Shown here piece after piece: positions 23,722-33,914 of a stretch of 34,753 nt of DNA. This stretch comes from Devosia sp. (lineage in GTDB: Bacteria; Pseudomonadota; Alphaproteobacteria; Rhizobiales; Devosiaceae): positions 1 through 34,753 of the forward strand of contig JACDQI010000006.1 in the NCBI GenBank assembly GCA_015657675.1. Direction: 5' to 3'. Under the pieces are notes generated by a model that searched no databases, was not told where the DNA came from, and saw only the letters and a program-made list of their open reading frames with translations. Numbering within the stretch: the stretch's first letter is position 1; each line of letters opens with the position of its first letter. Both the position numbers and the translations under genes were made by a program.

Positions 23722-25358
23722 GTGGATAATCTGCTGCAGTTCTTCAACCGCCTGGGGCTGGTCCGCGTCGCGGCCATGGCCACGGTCGCGGTGCTGATGC
23801 TAGGGTTCTTCGCCTTCCTCATCATGCGCGCCTCGACCCCGACGATGGCCCCGCTCTATACCGGCCTCTCGCTCGAGGACTCGTCGGCCATCGTCGCCGA
23901 GTTGCAGACCCAGAACATTCCCTATGAGCTGCGCGGCGACGGCGAGAGCATCCTGGTGCCGCGCGACCAGATCACCCAGCTGCGCATGACGCTGGCTACC
24001 GACGGCCTGCCGACCCGTGGCCAGGTCGGCTACGAGATCTTCGACAGCCAGAGCACGCTGGGCGCCACCAGCTTCGTGCAGAACATCAACAATGTCCGCG
24101 CCCTCGAAGGCGAGCTGGCCCGCACGATCGCCTCGCTGGCCCGCATCAAGAGCGCCCGCGTACATCTGGTGCTGCCTGAGCGCGCCCTGTTCAGCCGCGA
24201 AAAGAAGGACCCGACGGCCTCCATCGTGCTGGCCGTGCGCGGCGAGCTCTCGGCGGGCGAGATTCGCGCCATCCAGCACCTCGTCGCCTCCGCCATCGAG
24301 GGGCTGACTCCCTCGCACGTCTCGATCATCGACGACTCCGGTCGTCTCCTCGCCTCCGGCGCCGTGACGACCCGGGCTCTATCGCTGCCAGCCTGACCGA
24401 GGAGCGCGCGCTCAACATCGAGAACAAGCTGCGCACCAGCGTCGAGGACATGCTGACCAATATCGTCGGCTCGGGCCGGGCCCGCGTCCAGGTCACCGCC
24501 GAGCTCGACCTCAACCGCCTGACCAAGACTTCGGAAACCTTCGATCCGAACGGCCAGGTGGTGCGCTCGACGCAGAACCGCGAGCTCGCCAACCAGGCCA
24601 CCGGCCCGGGCGATTCCGGCCAGGTGACAGTCGGCAATGAACTGCCCGGTGCGTCGGCCGATGGCGGCGCCACGGGCGGCACCTCCGAGCAGGGCAGCAC
24701 CACCGAGGAAACCACCAACTACGAGATCTCCAAGACCACCCAGACCGAGGTCGCCGAAGCCGGCGGCATCAAGCGGCTCTCCATCGCCGTGGTGGTCGAC
24801 GGCGTCTATACCACCGACGCGCAGGGCAACTCGGTCTATGCGCCGCGCGACCAGGCCGAACTCGACCAGATCACCGCGCTGGTCAAGTCGGCGGTCGGCT
24901 TTGACGAAGCCCGCGGCGACCAGGTGCAGATCGCCAACCTGCAGTTCGCCAATCGACCCGACCTCGCCGCCATCGGCACCTCCGAGCCGGGCCTCTTCGA
25001 CTTCACCCGCGACGACCTGATCAACGGCGCCGAGATGCTGGTGACCTTGTTGATCGCCCTGGCGCTGGTGTTCTTCGTCATGCGTCCGCTGCTCAAGAAG
25101 GTGCTGGCGCCCGAGCCCAAGCCGCTTGAGCTGCCCACCAGCGCCGAGATCGGCGGTCCCGGCCTGGTGGCCGCGCAGGCCGGCAACCATGGCGAAGCCG
25201 GCTCCGAGGCGATCGGCAATAGTGCCGCCTGGATCGACCATGCCAAGTCGATGGGCGCCGCCCAGGCGGAGACCGTCAAGAACGTCGGCGCACTGATCGA
25301 AGAAAACCCCAAGCAGGCCGCACTGATCGTGCGCGACTGGCTCTCGAACGCAGCATAG
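23722..25358 (+). CDS. fliF: Flagellar MS-ring protein FliF, frameshifted
   Basis: With one base restored this would be 545 residues, normal for FliF. The first part has transmembrane helix 1 (about 14-37), the YscJ/FliF ring-building motif (PLYTGLSLEDSSAIVAEL, LATDGLPTRGQVGYEIFD, RIKSARVHLVLPE) and runs to DDSGRLLASG. There frame is lost at about 24359-24362: a missing G turns GGRDDPGSIAASL into an early stop at 24396. The second part has the FliF C-terminal domain, transmembrane helix 2 (LVTLLIALALVFFVMRPLL) and a FliG-binding tail (AALIVRDWLSNAA). It starts at GTG and is the first gene of the operon fliF-fliG-fliH-fliN-flbD-flhA. It forms the inner-membrane ring of the motor. Confidence 0.95.
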
Positions 25359-25364
25359 CAGACC

Positions 25365-26447
25365 ATGGCACTCGCACCCGCAACCACCGGCGACAACCTT
25401 CCCGCAGCCACGCAGGTCAACCAGCTCGTGGTGGGCGGGGACGCGCAGAGCCGCAAGCTCTCGGGCGACGAGAAGGCCGCGGTGCTGCTCCTGGCGCTCG
25501 GTCCGGACTTCGGCCGGCCGATCCTGCAGGAGCTCGACGAGATCGAGGTCCGCGCCCTCTCGCGCGCCATGGTCAAGCTCGGCCCGGTGACCCAGGAAAT
25601 GCTTGACGACCTGCTCGGCGAGTTCGTCATCACCATCTCGTCCAACGGCACCATTGCGGGCAATTCCGACACCACGCAGCGCCTGCTGCTGTCCTTCCTG
25701 CCGCCCGACCGCGTCGACGCCATCATGGAAGAGATCCGCGGTCCGGCCGGCCGCAACATGTGGGAAAAGCTCTCCAACGTGCAGGAAGACGTGCTGGCGA
25801 GCTACCTCAAGAACGAGTACCCGCAGACCATTGCGGTGGTGCTGTCCAAGATCGACACCGAGCACGCCTCAAAGGTGCTCGCCTCGCTGCCCGAGGAACT
25901 AGCGATTGACGTGGTGCAGCGCATGCTCTCGCTCGACCCGGTGCAGAAGGACATTCTCGAAAAGATCGAGACGACGCTGCGCACCGAGTTCATGTCGACG
26001 CTTTCCACCACCAAGCGCCGCGACAGCCACGAGCAGATGGCGGAAATCTTCAACTCCTTCGATCGCCAGACCGAAGCACGCTTCATCACCTCGCTCGAGG
26101 AGAATGATCGCGACGGCGCCGAGCGCATCAAGGCGCTGATGTTCACCTTCGAGGATCTTTCCAAGCTCGAGGCCGGCGCCATCCAGGTGCTGCTGCAGCG
26201 CATGGACAAGAAGGAAATCGGCCTCGCCCTCAAGGGTGCCAACGATCAGGTCAAGGAGACCTTCTTCGGCAACATGTCGGCCCGCGCCGGCAAGATGCTC
26301 AAGGACGACATGGAAGCCATGGGCCCGGTACGGCTCAAGGATGTCGACGAAGCGCAGAGCCGCATGGTCTCGACCGCCAAGGACCTGGCGGCACGCGGCG
26401 AAATCGTCATCCAGAAGAACAAGTCCAACGAAGAGATGATCGGATAA
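25365..26447 (+). CDS. fliG: Flagellar motor switch protein FliG
   Basis: This 360-residue protein carries FliG N, middle and C domains: [18 protein letters not shown] with DLLGEFV, then [29 protein letters not shown] (containing the family pattern HPQTIA as YPQTIA), and a C-terminal torque helix region ([36 protein letters not shown]). It begins six bases after the fliF stop. FliG sits on the MS-ring and interacts with the stator. Confidence 0.97.
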   Translation: MALAPATTGDNLPAATQVNQLVVGGDAQSRKLSGDEKAAVLLLALGPDFGRPILQELDEIEVRALSRAMVKLGPVTQEMLDDLLGEFVITISSNGTIAGNSDTTQRLLLSFLPPDRVDAIMEEIRGPAGRNMWEKLSNVQEDVLASYLKNEYPQTIAVVLSKIDTEHASKVLASLPEELAIDVVQRMLSLDPVQKDILEKIETTLRTEFMSTLSTTKRRDSHEQMAEIFNSFDRQTEARFITSLEENDRDGAERIKALMFTFEDLSKLEAGAIQVLLQRMDKKEIGLALKGANDQVKETFFGNMSARAGKMLKDDMEAMGPVRLKDVDEAQSRMVSTAKDLAARGEIVIQKNKSNEEMIG

Positions 26448-27098
26448 ATGTCGGTCATCGCCCCCGCCAGATTCACCTTCGACCTCGACCTCGGCCGCCG
26501 CGAGGAGCACAAGTCCTCGCTCTCGGAAACCGCCATGTCGGCGCTGGTCGCCGACGCCCGCACAGCGGGTTTTGCCGAAGGCTTTGCGGCCGGTGAGCAG
26601 AGCGTTGCTGCGGTCGCCGCCAAGCAGCTCAGCGCTGCGGCGATGGGTCTTGCCGATCAGGCCGCCGCCATGGCCGCCAATCTCGACGACTTCCGTGATC
26701 AGAACCTGGCTGACGCGGTCTCGCTCGCCTCGACCATTGCCCGCAAGCTTGCCGGCGCCCTCCTGGCCAAGCAGCCAACAGCCGAGATCGAAGCCCTGAT
26801 CGCCGAATGCCTCGGCTCGCTCGACGGCGTTCCGCACCTCGTCATCCGCTGCAACAGCGAGCTTGCCGACCAGATCCGCGAGATCGCGCAGAGCCGTGTC
26901 GCCCATTCGGGCTTTACCGGACGCCTGGTCGTTCTCGGCGACCCCGAGATCGGCATGAGCGACGGACGCATCGAATGGGTCGATGGCGGTATCGTCCGTG
27001 ACGTCGCGGCGATTTCCGAACAGATCGACACCCGCATCGCGGCATTCCTTGCCGCCCGGGGCATCCAGGACGTGACCCGTCCCGAGGAGACTGCATAA
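26448..27098 (+). CDS. fliH: Flagellar export regulator FliH (FlbE-like)
   Basis: This 216-residue protein has an N-terminal segment FTFDLDLGRREE, then a long helix with GxxxG-like spacing (ARTAGFAEGFAAGEQ) and a C-terminal FliH/HrpE domain (FTGRLVVLGDPEIGMSDGRIEWVDGG). It starts directly after the fliG stop and overlaps fliN by one base. FliH holds the FliI ATPase at the export gate. The position between fliG and fliN corresponds to Caulobacter flbE. Sequence conservation of the family is low, so the call rests on context as well. Confidence 0.88.
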   Translation: MSVIAPARFTFDLDLGRREEHKSSLSETAMSALVADARTAGFAEGFAAGEQSVAAVAAKQLSAAAMGLADQAAAMAANLDDFRDQNLADAVSLASTIARKLAGALLAKQPTAEIEALIAECLGSLDGVPHLVIRCNSELADQIREIAQSRVAHSGFTGRLVVLGDPEIGMSDGRIEWVDGGIVRDVAAISEQIDTRIAAFLAARGIQDVTRPEETA

Positions 27099-27427
27099 TG
27101 AGCACGGGTGAAACCGATACCGGCATCAGCTTCGAAGAGATGCTCGCGCCATCCCGCGAGGGCAGTAGCCCGACCGGTGAAAAGGACGCCAGCGATCTCG
27201 AAGCCGTCTTCGACGTCCCCGTCCGCATCTCCGTTGTGCTCGGACGCACCAAGGTGCCGGTGGCTCAACTGCTCAAGATGGACGTCGGCACGGTGGTCGA
27301 GCTCGACCGTCAGGTCGGCGAGGCCGTCGAAATCTATGTCAACGACCGGCTCGTCGCGCGCGGCGAAATCGTTCTCGTCGAGAGCCGGCTCGGCGTCACC
27401 ATGACCGAAATCATCAAGGCAGCGTAG
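27098..27427 (+). CDS. fliN: Flagellar motor switch protein FliN
   Basis: This 109-residue protein has an acidic N-terminal 40 residues followed by a SpoA domain: DVPVRISVVLGRTKVPVAQLLKMDVGTVVELDRQVGEAVEIYVNDRLVARGEIVLVES. It overlaps fliH by one base and ends nine bases before flbD. It forms the lower C-ring of the switch. Confidence 0.96.
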   Translation: MSTGETDTGISFEEMLAPSREGSSPTGEKDASDLEAVFDVPVRISVVLGRTKVPVAQLLKMDVGTVVELDRQVGEAVEIYVNDRLVARGEIVLVESRLGVTMTEIIKAA

Positions 27428-27436
27428 GAGACAGTC

Positions 27437-28806
<1,370 letters not shown>

Positions 28807-28807
<1 letters not shown>

Positions 28808-30928
28808 TGGCAGACCTTTCGGCTCCCGGTCCGTCGTCCGGCTTCAAGACACCTGACTTCAAGGCCATGGGCAAGACCATGCGCGGGACGATATCGGTCT
28901 CGCCATGGGCGTCATGGGGATCATCGTCATCCTCATCGTGCCGCTGCCGCCGCTGCTGCTCGACATCCTGCTCGCCATCTCGATCGTCTTTTCGGTCCTG
29001 ATCCTGATGACGGCGCTGTTCATCCAGAAGCCGCTGGAATTCTCGTCCTTCCCGACCGTGCTGCTGATCGCCGCAATGTTGCGCCTGGCGCTCAACCTCG
29101 CCACCACGCGCCTCATCCTATCGGAAGGTCACAACGGCACCGACGCAGCCGGTCACGTCATCGAGGCCTTCGGGCACTTCGTGACCCGCGGCAACTTCGT
29201 CATCGGTATCGTGGTCTTTGCCATCCTGCTGATCGTCAACTTCATCGTCATCACCAAGGGTTCCGGCCGCATCGCCGAAGTGGCGGCGCGCTTTAACCTC
29301 GACGCCATGCCCGGCAAGCAGATGGCCATCGACGCCGATCTCTCGGCCGGCCTGATCGACGAACCCACCGCCAGAGCCCGCCGCGCCGAGCTGGAAGGCG
29401 AGAGCGCCTTCTTCGGTAACATGGACGGCGCCAGCAAGTTCGTTCGCGGCGACGCCATTGCCGGTCTGCTCATCACCTTCATCAACATCATCGCCGGCAT
29501 GATCATCGGCATGATGCAGCAGGGCCTGAGCTTTGAAGAAGCCGGCACCAACTACACCCTGCTGACCATCGGCGACGGCCTCGTCAGCCAGATCCCGTCG
29601 CTCATCGTTTCGACCGCCGCCGGTATGCTGGTTTCCAAGGCAGGCGTCGTCGGTTCAGCCGACAAGGCGCTGGTCACCCAGTTCACCGAATATCCCAAGG
29701 CCCTGGGCATGTCGGCTGCCGTGGTCGGCGCGCTGGCCTTACTGCCGGGCATGCCGATCGTTCCGTTCCTGGCGCTCGCCGGTGGCGTCGGTTGGCTCGC
29801 CTTCAAGTCGTCCAAGCGGAACGCCCGCACGGCGACGGCGGCGGCGGCGGCTGACCTCATTGCCAATCCGCTGCCCGCTCCGGTCTCGACCGAAGTGCCG
29901 ATCACCGACAGCCTCCGCATCGACGAGCTCAAGCTCGAACTGGGCTATGGCCTGCTCTCGCTGGTCAAGGAAGACGACAGCGGCACCGACCGGCTCACCG
30001 AGCAGATCAAGGCGCTGCGCCGGCAGTTGGCGACCGAGCTCGGCTTCATCATGCCGCCGGTCCGCATCCTCGACAACATGCAGCTCGAGCCCAACGACTA
30101 CAAGGTCAAGATCAAGGAAGTCGAAGCCGGCCATGGCCAGATCTTTGCCAGCCAGCTGATGATCATGGACCCCATGGGCAAGGACATCACCCTGCCCGGC
30201 ATCCATACCATCGAGCCGACCTTCGGGCTGCCCGCCACCTGGATCGACCCGGCGCTGCGCGACGAGGCCGAACTGCGCGGCTATTCGATCATCGACCCCT
30301 CGACGGTGATCTCGACGCATTTGACCGAAGTGCTCAAGACCAACGTCTCGGACCTGCTCTCCTACGCCAACGTGCAGTCGCTGCTCGCCGGCCTCAGCAA
30401 GGACCAGCAGAAGCTGGTCGAGGACATCGTCCCCAGCCAGATCTCCGTCTCGGGCATCCAGCGCGTGCTGCAGGCTTTGCTGTCGGAACGCATCTCGATC
30501 CGCGACCTGCCCACCATCCTCGAGGGCATCGCCGAAGTCGCCGCCGGCCGCACGCCGCAGATGGTCGCCGAGCACGTGCGCTCGCGCCTCGCCCGCCAGC
30601 TCTGCTCTGCCAATCTCGGACCAGACGGCAACCTGCCGCTGCTCACCCTCTCACCGAACTGGGAGCGCGACTTTGCCGAAGCCATGGTCGGCGACGGCGC
30701 GACCGCCACCTCGCCATGGCCCCGAGCCGGTTGCAGCAGTTTATCGTCGCGGTGCAGCAGGGCTTTGAGAACGCTGCGCAGATGGGTGAACTGCCGGTGC
30801 TCATCACCTCGCCGGGCATCCGTCCGCATGTCCGCGCCATCATCGAGCGTTTCCGCCCGCAGACGGTGGTCATGAGCCAGAACGAGGTGCATCCGCGCGT
30901 GCGGCTAAAGACCATCGGAGCGATTTGA
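28807..30928 (+). CDS. flhA: Flagellar export protein FlhA, two frameshifts
   Basis: With two bases restored this gives 707 residues, the usual length. The ATG overlaps the flbD stop by one base. Frame is lost near 28885-28888 (GTISVS should read DDIGLAMGV) and again near 30702-30704 (GATATSPWPRAG should read GATRHLAMAPSRLQQF). Between them lie eight membrane helices, the FHIPEP-type segment (FSSFPTVLLIAAMLRLALNLATTRLIL), the cytoplasmic loop with ARFNLDAMPGKQMAIDADL, and the large cytosolic domain. The end reads VITSPGIRPHVRAIIE-like and VRLKTIGAI. It is the central subunit of the export gate. Confidence 0.95.
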
Positions 30929-30998
30929 CCGCGGCCAGCACCCACCGCAAGCTCACCCACCGGCCACCAGAGGTCCCGGAACGAGCAAGAGCCTGCTG

Positions 30999-31023
30999 GG
31001 AACAACTGGCTGGGTCAGGCATT
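30999..31023 (+). promoter_or_regulatory. Weak EcfG-like promoter upstream of the zinc metallopeptidase-like gene
   Basis: GGAAC (30999-31003), sixteen bases, then CATT (31020-31023): one mismatch to GGAAC-N16-CGTT. It stands 30 bases before the start at 31053. A chance match is quite possible. Confidence 0.25.
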
Positions 31024-31052
31024 GTGGGCCAGCGTTCTCGTCTGGACCTCCC

Positions 31053-32171
31053 ATGAAGCTCTTCAGTTGCGACCATTGCGGCCAAACGCTCTACTTCGAG
31101 AACGTCGTCTGCGAGCATTGTGGCCATCGCCTCGGCTATGAACCGACCAGCAATGCGCTGGTCTCGCTCGAACCGCAGCCCACCAAGGGCCACTGGCGCG
31201 CCCCGCATCTCCCCGACAACGAGTGGCGCTTCTGCGCCAACGCCGAGTCGGGTGCCTGCAACTGGCTGGTGCCCGTCGCCTCCGGCGAGACCTTCTGCCG
31301 GGCCTGCAGCCACAACGACATCGTCCCCGCCATGGGCGATCCCGCCAACCTCAAGCGCTGGCGAGTGATCGAGCGCGCCAAGAAGCGCCTGATCTATTCT
31401 CTCCTCCGTCTGCGGCTGCCGCTGGCGACGCGCCAGCAGGACCCGTTGCATGGGCTGAGCTTCCGCTTTCTCAGCGAGATGAGCTCGCCCGTACCGGTGA
31501 TGACTGGGCACCTGGGCGGCGTCATCACCATTGCGCTGACCGAGGCCGACGACGCGCAGCGCGAATATCGCCGTACGCAATTCAACGAACCCTACCGGAC
31601 GCTGCTCGGCCACTTCCGGCACGAGGTGGGTCACCACTACTGGGACATCCTCGTCGCCAACGGACCAGAGCATGCGGAATTCCGCACCCTCTTCGGCGAC
31701 GAGAGCCAACCCTATGAGCCTGCGCTGCAGGCCTACTATGCCGGACCGCCCCCGGGTGACTGGCAGGCGGGCTATATCTCGAGCTACGCCACCTCGCACC
31801 CATGGGAGGACTTTGCCGAGACCTGGGCGCACTATCTGCATCTGGTCGACACCACCGAGATGGCGGCGGCCTATGGCGTGCGCATGGCCCCGGCCCGCGA
31901 TGCCTCGGGCGAGCTCACCGCGCGCATCACCTACGATCCTTACGCCGATGGCAGCATCGAAGGCCTCGTCGACAGCTGGGTGCCCCTCGCCTCGCTGATC
32001 AACAATCTCAACCGCGCCGTTGGCCAGCACGACGCCTACCCGTTCGTGCTGACCCCGCCGGTCATCGAAAAGCTCGGCTTTGTGCACCGGCTGATCCGCC
32101 GGGCGGGTTCGGTGCAATGGACCGTCCCCGGTCCGAGCGCCCCGATCCCGATCAATACCCCTGCCAACTGA
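31053..32171 (+). CDS. Zinc-ribbon putative metallopeptidase (COG4307-like)
   Basis: This 372-residue protein has an N-terminal zinc ribbon with two CxxC pairs (FSCDHCGQ and VVCEHCGHRLGY). A second Cys set (FCANAESGACNW...FCRACSHND) follows, then a metallopeptidase-like core with HEVGHHYWDIL near residue 190, a zincin HExxH-type motif variant (HEVGHH), and a downstream Glu-rich FAETWAHYLH. The family is generally annotated as a putative zinc-binding metallopeptidase of unknown substrate. It starts 124 bases after flhA with no visible terminator between, but is probably independent. Confidence 0.82.
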   Translation: MKLFSCDHCGQTLYFENVVCEHCGHRLGYEPTSNALVSLEPQPTKGHWRAPHLPDNEWRFCANAESGACNWLVPVASGETFCRACSHNDIVPAMGDPANLKRWRVIERAKKRLIYSLLRLRLPLATRQQDPLHGLSFRFLSEMSSPVPVMTGHLGGVITIALTEADDAQREYRRTQFNEPYRTLLGHFRHEVGHHYWDILVANGPEHAEFRTLFGDESQPYEPALQAYYAGPPPGDWQAGYISSYATSHPWEDFAETWAHYLHLVDTTEMAAAYGVRMAPARDASGELTARITYDPYADGSIEGLVDSWVPLASLINNLNRAVGQHDAYPFVLTPPVIEKLGFVHRLIRRAGSVQWTVPGPSAPIPINTPAN

Positions 32172-32196
32172 GCTTAAGCCCTCGTTTACCCGTTAA

Positions 32197-32215
32197 CCCG
32201 GCGGCCCGCGCCGGG
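32197..32215. repeat. GC hairpin after the metallopeptidase-like gene
   Basis: CCCGGCG (32197-32203) and CGCCGGG (32209-32215) form a 7-bp stem with a five-base loop. There is no T run. It may protect the 3' end of the upstream message. Confidence 0.5.
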
Positions 32216-32230
32216 CCGGAATTCTTCCGC

Positions 32231-32327
32231 TATGGTCTGCTCATGCGACGGCTCTTGCGCATCAGGGGCGCCGCGCAGTTAACCGCTGGGAGGCGGAAAA
32301 GGCTGGTCCTCACGGGCCGGCCTTTTT
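32231..32327 (+). ncRNA. Candidate small RNA ending in a terminator
   Basis: This stretch has no reading frame but is structured: ATGCG...CGCAT (32244-32263) and CCGC-TGGGAG-GCGG (about 32283-32296), then a terminator made of AAAAGGCTGG (32297-32306) and CCGGCCTTTT (32317-32326). A TATGGT hexamer at 32231 could be a -10, but no -35 is visible. The terminator is well supported; a separate RNA is a guess, since it could also end the upstream gene. Confidence 0.3.
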
Positions 32328-32377
32328 AACTTTCACGCCCCCGCCGCACTTTTTTCCAGCACAGCGACAATCGCCGC

Positions 32378-32402
32378 GGAACGCTCCGGCGCGCGCTACG
32401 TT
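32378..32402 (+). promoter_or_regulatory. EcfG-type general stress promoter of the PRC-barrel gene
   Basis: GGAAC (32378-32382), exactly sixteen bases, then CGTT (32399-32402). This matches the alphaproteobacterial general-stress sigma EcfG consensus without mismatch, and it lies 79 bases before the ATG at 32481. Confidence 0.7.
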
Positions 32403-32480
32403 CTTCTCCTATCGAACCATGTATCCATGGCGCAAGCCATTGGAACGAATGGATAATTACAAGAACAATTGGAGAAGACC

Positions 32481-33398
32481 ATGATCCGCACCCTGATGAC
32501 GACGACGGCTATGGCTGTGCTGCTGAGCAGCGGCGCAATGGCCCAGGACGCGACCACCACGGCCCCCGCCACCACTGCCATGCCGGCCGACGACATCCTC
32601 GCCAAGGGCTTTGTCGCCACCGACAGCGACAATCTCGCCAGCGAAATCATTGGCAAGCAGGTCTACTCATCCGCTGCCGCGGATGCCGAGCATATCGGCG
32701 ACATCAATAACCTGGTCGTCGGCAATGACGGCGCGATCGAGGCCGTGATCATCGGTGTCGGTGGTTTCCTCGGCATGGGCGAAAAGAACGTTGCCGTTTC
32801 GATGGCCGCGCTGCAGTGGGTCGCCGCTGAAGACAATACCGAGCGCTACGTGCTCGAAACCACCAAGGGAGCGCTGAACACCGCGCCCGCCTTCGAGTGG
32901 GCTGACGACAATGACGCGGACGTCGCCTCCAACAACACCATGGCTGCCGATCCGGCCATGGCCCCGGCTGACCAGACGGCCACCGGCACGGTTGTCACCG
33001 ACACGGCTGCCGCTCCTGCCGCCGGCACTCGCATGGACCCGCTGGTCCGCGACGGCTTCACCGATTTCGATGAAGCCCAGCTGACCGCCGAAGAACTGAT
33101 CGGCACCAATGTCTACGGCACCAATGACGAGCATATCGGCGCCATCGGCGATCTCGCGCTGAACGCTGACGGGTCGATCGATGCCATCGTCATCGATTTC
33201 GGCGGCTTCCTCGGCATCGGCACCAAGCCGGTCGCCGTGGCTTACGAGGACCTCAACTTCCTGGCCAACACCAACCAGGACCGTGCCCTCGTGCTGCCGA
33301 TCACCCGCGACCAGATGGATGCGGCTCCGGCGTTCAACAAGGACAGCTACGCGGCTGAGCGCGACGCCCAGCGCGTCGTCGTCAACGCGCAATCGTAA
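32481..33398 (+). CDS. Exported protein with two PRC-barrel domains
   Basis: This 305-residue protein has a signal peptide of about 22 residues (TTTAMAVLLSSGAMA-QDA). It carries two PRC-barrel repeats: EIIGKQVYS...HIGDINNLVVGNDGAIEAVIIGVGGFLGMGEKNVAVSM and ELIGTNVYG...HIGAIGDLALNADGSIDAIVIDFGGFLGIGTKPVAVAY. They are separated by an Ala/Thr-rich linker. ATG 32481 is chosen for the site GGAGAAG (32471-32477) and the signal peptide. PRC-barrel exported proteins of this kind are common stress-induced envelope proteins in Hyphomicrobiales, consistent with the EcfG-type promoter. The ligand is unknown. A terminator follows. Confidence 0.87.
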   Translation: MIRTLMTTTAMAVLLSSGAMAQDATTTAPATTAMPADDILAKGFVATDSDNLASEIIGKQVYSSAAADAEHIGDINNLVVGNDGAIEAVIIGVGGFLGMGEKNVAVSMAALQWVAAEDNTERYVLETTKGALNTAPAFEWADDNDADVASNNTMAADPAMAPADQTATGTVVTDTAAAPAAGTRMDPLVRDGFTDFDEAQLTAEELIGTNVYGTNDEHIGAIGDLALNADGSIDAIVIDFGGFLGIGTKPVAVAYEDLNFLANTNQDRALVLPITRDQMDAAPAFNKDSYAAERDAQRVVVNAQS

Positions 33399-33422
33399 GG
33401 TTGCCTGATCCCAAATGCGAAA

Positions 33423-33450
33423 GGCCCGCTTCGGCGGGCCTTTTGTTTTT
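33423..33450 (+). terminator. Rho-independent terminator after the PRC-barrel gene
   Basis: GGCCCGC-TTCG-GCGGGCC (33423-33440), with an A run before and TTTTGTTTTT after. It lies between convergent genes, so it may also serve the fliI-fliJ transcript on the other strand, where the tail is less regular. Confidence 0.9.
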
Positions 33451-33476
33451 CTGACAGCGTCAGTTCACGCGATAGG

Positions 33477-33890
33477 TTAGGTCCGCATGTGGCGGTAGCG
33501 GGCAATCTCGTCATAGCCCTCCTGCTCGACCTTGGCAGCAGCGGCCTGTTCGCGGCCATGCTCGCGCTGATCGAGCAGTTCGACCTTCTTGAGGTCTTCG
33601 ACCGCTTCCGCAAGCGCATCCTGCGCCGCCTCGAGCTTGTCTTTCATGTCGTTGGCTGATGCCAGCAGGTTGTCCCGACGGGCAATCGCTGCCTTGGCAA
33701 AGGTCGAATAGGCAAAGTGCGCCACATCCGAAATGCCGGTTTTCTGCTGTTCGATTTCGATCTGCTGATCGAGTTCGGACGCCATGCGTTCGAAATCGGC
33801 CACCATCATCTCGATCTGCGTGACCTGCCGACGCTTCTCGTCGACCTGAAATTTCTTGAGCCGGATCAAGCTCTCGCTGCGCGACTTCAT
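33477..33890 (-). CDS. fliJ: Flagellar export chaperone FliJ
   Basis: This 137-residue, almost entirely helical protein begins MKSRSESLIRLKKFQVDEKRRQV, typical of FliJ, and continues as a two-stranded coiled coil with heptads through about residue 120. It lies 24 bases downstream of fliI on the same strand, the standard pairing. FliJ links the FliI ATPase to FlhA and escorts export substrates. Confidence 0.9.
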   Translation of the reverse strand: MKSRSESLIRLKKFQVDEKRRQVTQIEMMVADFERMASELDQQIEIEQQKTGISDVAHFAYSTFAKAAIARRDNLLASANDMKDKLEAAQDALAEAVEDLKKVELLDQREHGREQAAAAKVEQEGYDEIARYRHMRT

Positions 33891-33914
33891 GACTTGTACT
33901 CCTTACACATCAAG

